Assembly: GCF_002498315.1 (NCBI RefSeq)
Contig: NZ_DAGX01000007.1
Span: forward strand, 62,001 to 126,000
DNA from: Methanofollis sp. UBA420
GTDB lineage: Archaea; Halobacteriota; Methanomicrobia; Methanomicrobiales; Methanofollaceae
Length of the DNA stretch: 64,000 nucleotides
Direction of reading: 5' to 3'
Under the pieces are notes generated by a model. That model worked only from the letters and a program-made list of their open reading frames with translations. It was not told where the DNA came from and did no database searches. Positions 57,290 to 64,000 of the stretch are shown in pieces; the first letter of the stretch is position 1; each line of letters begins with the position of its first letter. The position numbers and the translations under genes are program-made.

Positions 57290-59844
57290 CAGTTAATGGT
57301 TAATCTCTGCATGACGGCGTCCTCGGACACGTCAAAGGTCTGGCCGGTCCCGACGATCCGGTACGGCCCGGCCGCACGCACGTCATAGGGCGTGCCCGAG
57401 GTGGAATACGGCACCACGAACTCGCCGTTGATGCTCTCCTGCCTGTAGGTGAAGGTCCTTCCCGTGTTTGCGGTCAGGCTCACCTCGATCGTCCCCTCCC
57501 CCTTGATATGAGCGCCGGGGACGAACTCGAAGACCTTGACATATCTGATGTCCGGGGTCTTTGAGGAGTATGAGTTCTGGCTTGACTCATGGACGAGTCT
57601 GAAGTGCTGAAGTGCCGGCGCCTCGCTCCCGGCTATGGTAAGGTTGTTCTCGAGGCCGATGGTCCCGGCGTGCATCCCTGCCTGCGCCTTCGCGTTGTAG
57701 GCCTCCACCTTCGCCTGTGCAGTGTCCGCGTCCAGGATCGAGAGGTTCGTCATCACGGGCAGGCCGTAACCGGCCGCGGCGGCATCGGCGTACTCGGTGT
57801 AGTAGACCTGGTCTGATGCGGACATCGAGCCGTCGAAGTTATGGAGGCGTGAGGTCATCGTCTGGAAGTACGCGGGGGTGTAGATTCTGTGCTGTACGAG
57901 TGTGTCCTGGTCGGCAGGGACAAGCCAGGTCTGCTGGTAGGGCTGTGGCCCGGCCTTCGGGTCGAACCAGGTTGCCATCGCCCAGAACTTTCCGGTGTCC
58001 ATCATGGTGTCGGTGATCACGTACCTGGTCCCGTCGTGTGTCAGGATCTCAGCTGCCGTATCCTCGTTCTGCGCCATGAAGAATGCCGCAGAACCGTTCG
58101 GACCGGCGACCCCATGCTGGAAGGGATTGCAGTTCGGGATGCGCTTGGCGAGGAAAGTAATGAAATGGCCATAGTCCCACCAGGTCATCACGCCATACGA
58201 CTCGGCCGGGTACTGGAACGAGTCCTTTTCATAACTCTTGTAATAGTCAACGCCTGTATCAGGGGTATTGTTCTCCATCCATTCAAGAGTCTCGCGCCAC
58301 TGCGGGTGCATGCCGCCGTAGGCAGACCCCTCCGCCATGGCAAGGCCTACCTGAAGGGAGGAAATGACGAAGAAGACCGAGAGAATGACGACGATGACGC
58401 TGCCGAGGAGCACTACGGGGTCGCTCCCTCCGGATGGTTTTTTCTCTTCTTTCCTGTTCTTCCCTGTTTTTTTATCGAGAGGTGCTGCGACCTCGGAGAC
58501 ACGGTGTGCGGCAACCTCCTGCCATCCGCGCTCAAGGACGAACCCGGCGAAAAGGCCGGCAAGGAGGGCGATGTTCACCGAAAGATAATACTCGTACCTG
58601 TTGTGCTGCCAGGTGGAGAGGAGGATGATCGCCGACCAGACCAGGACGAAAAGGTAATCGACCCGGCGTTTCTGGAATATTCCATAGAGGAGGACAGCAA
58701 AACCGCCGGCCATCAGGAGCAACCCGACATTGAAGGTATACCAGGCGGCCTCGATGCTCCAGGGCATCGCCTCTTCGACGGTGAGGATCTCGACTGGCTG
58801 ACCGAAGAACCCGAAGAAGTTTCCGATGAGAACCTCGTAGAGGACCGGGGCTGCGACCTTGAGGAGAATGGCGACAACCATGCCGATGGTGGCGAGGAGT
58901 ACCGGGTAGATGTATGCTGGTTTGTCCCGACTTACCCGTGCAAGGGCGTAGAGGAACCAGCTCCCGACGATGATAGCGAGATACGCGAGCACGTGCCCCG
59001 GCGTGTACCGGGCGAGACCGAGGCCTTCATGTGGGAAGCCGAAGAGGAAGAGCCCGATGATCGCGACGGCAAAGACCACGGTGTTGATGACGGCGAGGTT
59101 CCAGGTCTCCTTCTTCTCCCATGTGTCGATGAGGTACTGGAAGAGCGTGTAGACGGCGACGATCATCGCAAGCAGGATCATCGTCGGCATGACAAAGAGG
59201 CCGAGGAGGTAGGCAATGCCGGCGAGAATACCGAGGATGGCTGGCTTTTTCAGGCTTTCAAGGGAGTACAGGTCGACCTTCCCCCCCCGCACTGCCTGGA
59301 TGGCGACGATATATGCAAGCACGAAGAGCGTCGAGAAGAGCACCTCCGCGATGTGATGGTCGACGAAGCCGAAGAGAGATCGGTACAGGAAGTGCCCCGA
59401 TACGACAGCCGTAAAGCCCGCAGCAAGGAGGCCGGTCTTCCAGTCAGAAAGCCTCCTCCCGAGAAGGTAGACCAGGGGGACCATGGCGGCACCCATCAAC
59501 GGGGGGACGATGGCGCCGACGAACATGATCTCTGGCCGCGTCGTCGCCCCGACAAGGATCGTGAGGGCTGCGATGATCGTCGGGAAGAGGGGCCCCCAGT
59601 GCACGACATCCCCGGTGGGGTACAGGGTCATGGGGTCGAACCACTGATAGGCGAGGCCGTTGGCGGCGAGCGCCTCGACCTGCCTCATGTTGTACCAGGG
59701 GTCGATTCCCTGGAGGTCAACCTCTCCCCCGGCAGTCAGGCCCGCCATCGGGATGAGGCGTATCCAGAGTGCACACAGGGAAAACAGGACGATAAGTCCA
59801 AGGACAAGGTACGTTTGTTTCTTAGTCAGAGACGTAGGGAGCAT
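57289..59844 (-). CDS. aglB: oligosaccharyltransferase AglB (STT3 family)
   Basis: 851 residues. Transfers a lipid-linked glycan to Asn in N-x-S/T sequons on the outer side of the membrane. About 13 N-terminal transmembrane helices (to ~500), with the first acidic motif LQGIDPWYN (about 44-52) and FGFVDHHIAEV (second DxD-like site, about 157-167). The soluble C-terminal domain has WWDYG (about 554-558) and a DK-type TMMDTGKFWAMATW segment. Preceded by an SD-like aaggaagagg. A TATA box overlaps the stop of the glycosyltransferase gene upstream. Confidence 0.95.
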   Translation of the reverse strand: MLPTSLTKKQTYLVLGLIVLFSLCALWIRLIPMAGLTAGGEVDLQGIDPWYNMRQVEALAANGLAYQWFDPMTLYPTGDVVHWGPLFPTIIAALTILVGATTRPEIMFVGAIVPPLMGAAMVPLVYLLGRRLSDWKTGLLAAGFTAVVSGHFLYRSLFGFVDHHIAEVLFSTLFVLAYIVAIQAVRGGKVDLYSLESLKKPAILGILAGIAYLLGLFVMPTMILLAMIVAVYTLFQYLIDTWEKKETWNLAVINTVVFAVAIIGLFLFGFPHEGLGLARYTPGHVLAYLAIIVGSWFLYALARVSRDKPAYIYPVLLATIGMVVAILLKVAAPVLYEVLIGNFFGFFGQPVEILTVEEAMPWSIEAAWYTFNVGLLLMAGGFAVLLYGIFQKRRVDYLFVLVWSAIILLSTWQHNRYEYYLSVNIALLAGLFAGFVLERGWQEVAAHRVSEVAAPLDKKTGKNRKEEKKPSGGSDPVVLLGSVIVVILSVFFVISSLQVGLAMAEGSAYGGMHPQWRETLEWMENNTPDTGVDYYKSYEKDSFQYPAESYGVMTWWDYGHFITFLAKRIPNCNPFQHGVAGPNGSAAFFMAQNEDTAAEILTHDGTRYVITDTMMDTGKFWAMATWFDPKAGPQPYQQTWLVPADQDTLVQHRIYTPAYFQTMTSRLHNFDGSMSASDQVYYTEYADAAAAGYGLPVMTNLSILDADTAQAKVEAYNAKAQAGMHAGTIGLENNLTIAGSEAPALQHFRLVHESSQNSYSSKTPDIRYVKVFEFVPGAHIKGEGTIEVSLTANTGRTFTYRQESINGEFVVPYSTSGTPYDVRAAGPYRIVGTGQTFDVSEDAVMQRLTIN

Positions 59845-59910
59845 GAATATCCTCTTCCTTTTTTTTCACGCAAAAATATAATTCTGATATGAGATGCAGT
59901 CCGCAGATTC

Positions 59911-59921
59911 TTATATATGGC
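59911..59921 (-). promoter_or_regulatory. TATA-like element for aglB overlapping the upstream stop codon
   Basis: On the minus strand catatataag; the TAA inside it is also the stop of the glycosyltransferase gene. About 67-77 bases before the aglB start, giving a leader of about 45 bases. Confidence 0.4.
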
Positions 59922-61074
59922 GGTTGTTCCCGTCGACCAGGCGGTTGAAGATCTCCTCGAATTCTCCTGCCTTCACCTTCCAGCTGTACCCCGAGAGGTC
60001 CAGATCATAGTTCCGGGGTTCTCTGATCAGATCTTTGACCTTTTCCAGAAACTCTTCCTCTGATCTGTACACCTGGTAATTCTCTTTTGCGATCTTCATG
60101 ACATCGGGGACAGGTGTGGAGAGGATGGGTTTTCCGCATGCCGAGTACTCGAAAAACTTGTTGGGAAGGGCGATGTTATCCCAGGTCGCCGAGGAGAAGG
60201 GGATGAGGCAGACGTCCATGCAGGCGACATAGTGCGGCATCTCGGGGTAGGGAACGGTGCCGGTGAAGATGACGCGGTCCTTCAGGCCCAGCTCGTCGGC
60301 AAGGGATCTGATCTCCTGATCATAGTGCGTGAAGAGCGACCCACCGACGATCAGCAGTTTCGTGTCCTCGTGGAATTGCAGCACCTTTTTGAATGACTTC
60401 AGCACCTGATCAAGTGCGAAAAACCGCTCGATACTCCCGGAGAACCCGATGACAAAAGTACTCTCGTCGATGCCGAGTTTCTTCCTGTACGGGAGGCCGT
60501 CGAGGGGTTTGAAGTAGTCGGTGTTCACGCCGTTCGTGATCAAACGGGAATCGTACCCGAATCCTTTCAGGCGGTCGACGAGGGAGGGGGAGACCGTCGT
60601 GATCTCGCTGCTGTGGTCGAGATTGTACCTGGTAATGGCCCAGACCGTTTTGTATATGGTGTTTTTGAGGACGGGGTTATGGTAATATGCCGCCGCAGAG
60701 TCGGGGAGCCAGTCCTTGAGGTCGAAGACGACTGGAATCCCTTCTTTCTCTGCCGCCCTGATCGCGGCGGTGCCGGCAAGGATGTGCCCGACGACGACGA
60801 GGTCGATCCCTTCGTCCCTCACGATCTGCGAGATGACATGGTGATGGCAGGGGGCGTTGAGGGTGTAGTGGAGGAGCGGACTTTTGAGGGGGAACATCGT
60901 TGCCTCATGGACCTGGAGGCGTGTCTCTCTCTCCTTGCCGTTCATTCCATCGCTCACGTGAAAGTGGGGAACATGCACCTCGTGCCTTTTTGCCAGTTCC
61001 TCGAAGATGTAGTGGTGGCGGGAGGGGACGGGGTGGTGGATGTAGTCCTGCGTTGAGACGAGGAGGATCTTCAT
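59911..61074 (-). CDS. family 4-like glycosyltransferase
   Basis: 387 residues. GT-B fold: N-terminal MKILLVSTQDYIHHPVPSRHHYIFE, middle FVIGFSGSIERFFALDQVLKSF (about 155-176) and C-terminal GTVPYPEMPHYVACMDVCLIPF ... PNKFFEYSACGKPILST with the conserved E-x7-E-like nucleotide-sugar contact. Probably adds a sugar during assembly of the AglB glycan donor. Next to the nucleotide-sugar dehydrogenase on the same strand. Confidence 0.88.
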   Translation of the reverse strand: MKILLVSTQDYIHHPVPSRHHYIFEELAKRHEVHVPHFHVSDGMNGKERETRLQVHEATMFPLKSPLLHYTLNAPCHHHVISQIVRDEGIDLVVVGHILAGTAAIRAAEKEGIPVVFDLKDWLPDSAAAYYHNPVLKNTIYKTVWAITRYNLDHSSEITTVSPSLVDRLKGFGYDSRLITNGVNTDYFKPLDGLPYRKKLGIDESTFVIGFSGSIERFFALDQVLKSFKKVLQFHEDTKLLIVGGSLFTHYDQEIRSLADELGLKDRVIFTGTVPYPEMPHYVACMDVCLIPFSSATWDNIALPNKFFEYSACGKPILSTPVPDVMKIAKENYQVYRSEEEFLEKVKDLIREPRNYDLDLSGYSWKVKAGEFEEIFNRLVDGNNRHI

Positions 61075-61083
61075 GACCTCACC

Positions 61084-62532
61084 TCACTCCGTGAATGTGT
61101 GGCCGTTTTTGTCGCCTCTGCCGATGCCGCGGTACGTGAAACCCGCGTCGATCCAGGCGTCCGGGTCGGCGACATTCCTGCCGTCGACGACCGCCGGGTG
61201 GGGGCAGGCGCAGAGCGCCTTCACTTCTGCCGGCACGAGTCTCCTGTACTCCTTGTGTCCGGCAAAGATGGCGACCGCATCGGCACTCTTGAGCACGGCG
61301 TCGAGATCCTTCGACAATCCCGGCGGCACGTCGGGCGCCGTCTCCGGGTCGACCCATGTATCGTGGACGCGGACCTCCGCACCCGCGGCCTTCGCCGCCT
61401 CGTAGTAGGGTTCTGCCGGGGTGTTCCGTGCGTCGTCCGAGTCGTTGATGAAGGCCCAGCCGAGAAGGGCGATCTTCGCGCCTTTCAGGGTCTTTCCTGC
61501 CTGTGCGAGCGCCGACTCTGTAAGATGGAGCATGTGCTCGGGCATGAAGTCGTTGATGCCGCGGGCGAGGGTGTACAGCGACTCCCTGCCGTCCGGGAAG
61601 TCGAGGGCGTCCGGCCCGAGTTGCTGCACGCCCCTCTCCAGGTGGTAGGTGTCTTTGGTGAGGCAGTGGCCGCCGACGCCTGCGCCCGGCCAGAGGATGG
61701 CGCGGGTGATCCCCTCGCCCTTGAGGGAGGCGACGCCGGCCCGCACATCATAGACATTGATGCCCATAGCCTCGCAGTACAGGGCGAGCTGGTTGACTGC
61801 GGCGATCTGGAGGTCGCGGAAGGTGTTCTCCGCGGTCTTTGTCACCTCGGCCGCGGTGGCGGTCATCGGGATGACATGGCCGAGGGTGAGGACGGGCGAG
61901 TAGAGTTCGACGGCCCGTTTCGTGCTCACGTCGTCGATGCCGCCGACGATCCTGTCGTGCTCGCGGATATTCTTGAGCAATCTTCCGACCATCACCCTCT
62001 CGGGTGCGTGGGCGAGGGCGAAGTCCTCGCCTGCGACGAGGCCTGACTCCTCTTCCAGGATCTCGCGGGCCATTCCTGCAGTCGTCCCCGGCGTGATCGT
62101 CGATTCGAGCACGACGAGCGTGCCGGGGGTGAGGTATTTCCCGACATTCCTGATCCCGGCGATCAGGGGAGTGAAGTCGGGGAGGAGGTCTTTCTTGTCC
62201 TTGAAGGGCGTCTGGATCGCGAGCGTCACCGCGTCGCACTCGGCGATCTTCGAAAAGTCGGGGGTGCACTCGAACGTACCGGCTGAGACGACCTTCTGGA
62301 GGAGGTCTTCAAGCCCGGGCTCCTCGCCCTTGAGGGGCGACTCGCCCCGATTCAGCATCTCTATTTTATAGCCAGACGAGGGGGAGTCTCTCTGGAAACC
62401 GTAGACATGTTCGAATGCCGGGGCATCGGCGAAGAGCACCGCCGCGGGGATGCCCACATAGCCCATGCCGATGACGCCGATCCGCCGGATCGGGCCTTTC
62501 CGTGCTATGATCGATGAGAGTCTGTCTTTCAT
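61084..62532 (-). CDS. nucleotide-sugar dehydrogenase (UDP-ManNAc/UDP-Glc dehydrogenase family)
   Basis: 482 residues. N-terminal NAD-binding IGVIGMGYVGIPAAVLFA (about 18-35), central ETKTAENTFRDL-type segment VTKTAENTFRDLQIAAVNQLA, and catalytic Cys in GAGVGGHCLTKDTYHL (about 283-298). C-terminal UDP-binding domain with ALLGWAFINDSDDARNTP. Oxidises the C6 hydroxyl of a UDP-sugar to a uronic acid; the closest groups are WecC (UDP-ManNAc) and AglM-like enzymes. Fits uronate supply for the N-glycan. Confidence 0.9.
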   Translation of the reverse strand: MKDRLSSIIARKGPIRRIGVIGMGYVGIPAAVLFADAPAFEHVYGFQRDSPSSGYKIEMLNRGESPLKGEEPGLEDLLQKVVSAGTFECTPDFSKIAECDAVTLAIQTPFKDKKDLLPDFTPLIAGIRNVGKYLTPGTLVVLESTITPGTTAGMAREILEEESGLVAGEDFALAHAPERVMVGRLLKNIREHDRIVGGIDDVSTKRAVELYSPVLTLGHVIPMTATAAEVTKTAENTFRDLQIAAVNQLALYCEAMGINVYDVRAGVASLKGEGITRAILWPGAGVGGHCLTKDTYHLERGVQQLGPDALDFPDGRESLYTLARGINDFMPEHMLHLTESALAQAGKTLKGAKIALLGWAFINDSDDARNTPAEPYYEAAKAAGAEVRVHDTWVDPETAPDVPPGLSKDLDAVLKSADAVAIFAGHKEYRRLVPAEVKALCACPHPAVVDGRNVADPDAWIDAGFTYRGIGRGDKNGHTFTE

Positions 62533-62601
62533 GGTGATCCCGGAACCTGAATGAATATGGGCGTGCAGGGATAAAGTAGCCAGCGGTCGAGGAAAAAGGG
62601 A

Positions 62602-63513
62602 TCAGATGGAGAGGCTGCCCCTGATCTCCTCGCAGATCCTGAGGTTTTCAAGCCCCTCTGCCGGCGATACCGGGAAGGGCGTGCCGTCGCGTGCCGCCCT
62701 GACAAAAGTCTGGAGTTCGATCTTCAGGGGCTCGACCTTGTTCACGAGCACCTTCTCGATGATGTTCTCCTGACGGTACAGCCCGTTTTCCTGGCCGTAT
62801 GCGCCGGGTTTCCGGTAGACGTAGACCTCCTGGGTCATGAAGTCGCCCTCGATCGTCAGGTCTTCCTCCTCGACATAGATCGTCCTGACCTTCTTGGAGG
62901 ACTTCCTGCTTGCGGAGAGATAGACCGGTGTCGTCCCGAAGGTGAGGAGCGCCCCCGCGATATCGGCGGTGCCGCTGCTTTTGAGGGTGTACGGCCCGTT
63001 GAAGAGGGCGTGGAAGACGATGTCGATGTCGTGGATCATCAGGTCCTCGACGACAGAGGAACCGGTCACCCGTGCCGATGCCGGGTTGTGCCGTGAGATC
63101 TGGACATAGAGGGGATCTTTGATGAGCCTTTTCACCTCGTCGACGACCGGGTTGAAGCGTTCGATGTGGCCGACGCCGACGGTGATGTCGTCAGGGATCA
63201 GGCCGAGGAGCTGCTTCCCCTCCTCGGCGGTGAGGCAGATCGGCTTCTCGATGAGGGTGTGCACCCCGGCTCCGATGACCTGTCCTGCCGTCGAGAAGTG
63301 GTACGGCGTCGGGACGCAGACCGAGATGCACTCGGCCTTCCGCAGGAGTTCGTCCATCGAGTGGCAGACCTCGGCGTCGTTCGCGGCTGCGACTCTCTCT
63401 GCGGCCGCCGCATCGAGGTCGTAGACATAGGTCGTGCCGACCTCTTTCAACTCGGTGTAGACCCGCACATGGTTCCTGCCCATCGTGCCGGTGCCGATGA
63501 CGCCTGCGTCCAT
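62602..63513 (-). CDS. Gfo/Idh/MocA-family sugar oxidoreductase
   Basis: 303 residues. NAD-binding VIGTGTMGRNHVRVYTEL (about 5-22), catalytic-lysine motif LIEKPICL (about 88-95), and VGVGHIERFNPVV (about 110-122). Order here with a DegT aminotransferase and a uronate-forming dehydrogenase resembles the 3-amino-uronic acid pathway (UDP-GlcNAcA 3-dehydrogenase, then aminotransferase) described for WbpB/WbpE and archaeal N-glycan loci. The specific substrate is inferred. Its ATG lies one base from the stop of the upstream aminotransferase. Confidence 0.88.
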   Translation of the reverse strand: MDAGVIGTGTMGRNHVRVYTELKEVGTTYVYDLDAAAAERVAAANDAEVCHSMDELLRKAECISVCVPTPYHFSTAGQVIGAGVHTLIEKPICLTAEEGKQLLGLIPDDITVGVGHIERFNPVVDEVKRLIKDPLYVQISRHNPASARVTGSSVVEDLMIHDIDIVFHALFNGPYTLKSSGTADIAGALLTFGTTPVYLSASRKSSKKVRTIYVEEEDLTIEGDFMTQEVYVYRKPGAYGQENGLYRQENIIEKVLVNKVEPLKIELQTFVRAARDGTPFPVSPAEGLENLRICEEIRGSLSI

Positions 63514-64000
63514 CTAGATCACCTCGTTGATCGCATCGCAGATGTACGCCCTCTCCTCGTCGGTCACGGCCGGGTGGACGGGGATGGAGAAGACGGATGC
63601 TGCAAGCGACTCGGCGACCGGGCAGGAGGCATTCAGGCCTGCAAAGACGGGCTGGCGGTTGAGCGGGACAGGGTAGTGGACTGCCGTCCCTATTCCCTTC
63701 TCCCGGAGACGGGCCATGAACGCGTCCCGTGAGAGGGCCGCCTCTTCGGTCACCCGCATCACGTACTGGTGGTAGACATGGGTCATGCCCGCCGCCACCG
63801 GCGGTGTGAGGATGCCGGGTGCGCGGATGTGGCTGTCATAGTATGCGGCGGTCTCCTGCCGGCGCCTGTTGAAGTCGTCGAGTTTCGAGAGTTGCACGAG
63901 GCCGATCGCGGCGGCGATGTCGGTGAGACGGTAGTTGTAGCCGAGTTCGGTGTGGAGGTACTTGTCTGACTGGCCGTGGTTGATGACCCGGCGGAGGCGT
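63514..64000 (-). CDS. DegT/DnrJ/EryC1-family sugar aminotransferase (5' part beyond window)
   Basis: Only the C-terminal ~161 residues are present. Reading from the window edge gives RLRRVINHGQSDKYLHTELG, YNYRLTDIAAAIGLVQLSKL, FNRRRQETAAYYDSHI, then HVYHQYVMRV, IGTAVHYPVPLNRQPVF and ESLAASVFSIPVHPAVTDEE. All are C-terminal landmarks of PLP-dependent sugar aminotransferases; the PLP lysine lies outside. Probably makes an amino sugar from the keto product of the adjacent oxidoreductase. Confidence 0.9.
   Translation of the reverse strand, partial: RLRRVINHGQSDKYLHTELGYNYRLTDIAAAIGLVQLSKLDDFNRRRQETAAYYDSHIRAPGILTPPVAAGMTHVYHQYVMRVTEEAALSRDAFMARLREKGIGTAVHYPVPLNRQPVFAGLNASCPVAESLAASVFSIPVHPAVTDEERAYICDAINEVI

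Noticed and set aside
57889..59892. A 667-codon plus-strand frame opposite aglB
   Set aside because: His/Asp/Glu-rich antisense shadow typical of GC-rich genes; aglB motifs on the other strand are unambiguous.
1..64000. CRISPR arrays
   Set aside because: No regularly spaced short direct repeats with unique spacers were seen; the repeats found are intergenic hairpins, gene-flank copies or PEGA repeats.

Overview
This is a GC-rich chromosomal segment of a methanogenic archaeon, most likely of the order Methanomicrobiales (Methanofollis/Methanoculleus-like). The assignment rests on gene content: the YcaO protein that thioamidates methyl-coenzyme M reductase, a four-subunit pyruvate:ferredoxin oxidoreductase, archaeal ribosomal proteins (L40e, S27ae, S24e), aIF2-gamma, RpoE1/RpoE2(Spt4), a fused Kae1-Bud32, archaeal Thi4, DUF2098, RibL, an archaeal DHPS-like protein and the AglB oligosaccharyltransferase. 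The exact genus cannot be fixed from sequence reading alone.

Layout. 1-8.6 kb: a PAS/HAMP chemoreceptor (runs off the left edge), a DUF362 ferredoxin protein, porBAGD, a membrane-anchored protein, TruA and a PHP phosphoesterase. 8.7-13.4 kb: DHPS-like protein, JAMM protein, FAD synthase RibL, two tandem COG2426-type membrane proteins, a secreted protein and a DUF5654 protein. 13.5-15.9 kb: an AAA ATPase with a DUF4276/TOPRIM-like partner (possible defence pair) and a MerR-like coiled-coil protein. 15.9-21.4 kb: PEGA-repeat surface protein, methyltransferase-like protein, RlmH, Hsp20-like protein, a small zinc-ribbon ORF and a divergent glutamine synthetase. 21.4-22 kb: wreckage of an erythromycin-esterase-like gene.

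22.1-33.0 kb is a sharply AT-rich island with a four-gene operon on the minus strand: a CoiA-like zinc-finger protein, a coiled-coil protein with a C-terminal domain that may be a degenerate ATPase, an unknown 352-residue protein and a 1772-residue DEAH helicase with a C-terminal MZB/DUF1998 cysteine cluster. The helicase resembles DruE of Druantia, but no methyltransferase, nuclease or known DruA-D-like partner is visible. This is the best candidate in the window for an undescribed or divergent anti-phage system.

33-44.6 kb is accessory: yeast-type cytosine deaminase, two near-identical secreted proteins duplicated together with their flanks, an Imm-5-like protein, an AT-rich alpha/beta hydrolase, a HicBA cassette between 50-bp direct repeats copied from the 3' end of the next gene, a frameshifted iron-sulfur flavoprotein, a CopB-type copper ATPase between related intergenic repeats, and an amidinotransferase-family enzyme. 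44.8-45.1 kb has tRNA-Val(CAC) and tRNA-Gly(TCC). 45.1-48.2 kb has HtpX, Thi4, a BLES03-like protein and intergenic hairpin repeats. 48.2-53.9 kb is the compact archaeal information-processing cluster (aIF2-gamma, PIN, RpoE1, Spt4, dephospho-CoA kinase, S24e, S27ae, Kae1-Bud32, RdgB, L40e). 54-57.3 kb has NikR with an operator-like promoter, DUF2098, the McrA thioamidation YcaO and a histone deacetylase homologue. 57.3-64 kb is an N-glycosylation locus: AglB, a glycosyltransferase, a nucleotide-sugar dehydrogenase, a Gfo/Idh/MocA oxidoreductase and a DegT aminotransferase cut by the right edge. Several secreted proteins in the window carry many N-x-S/T sequons and are plausible substrates.
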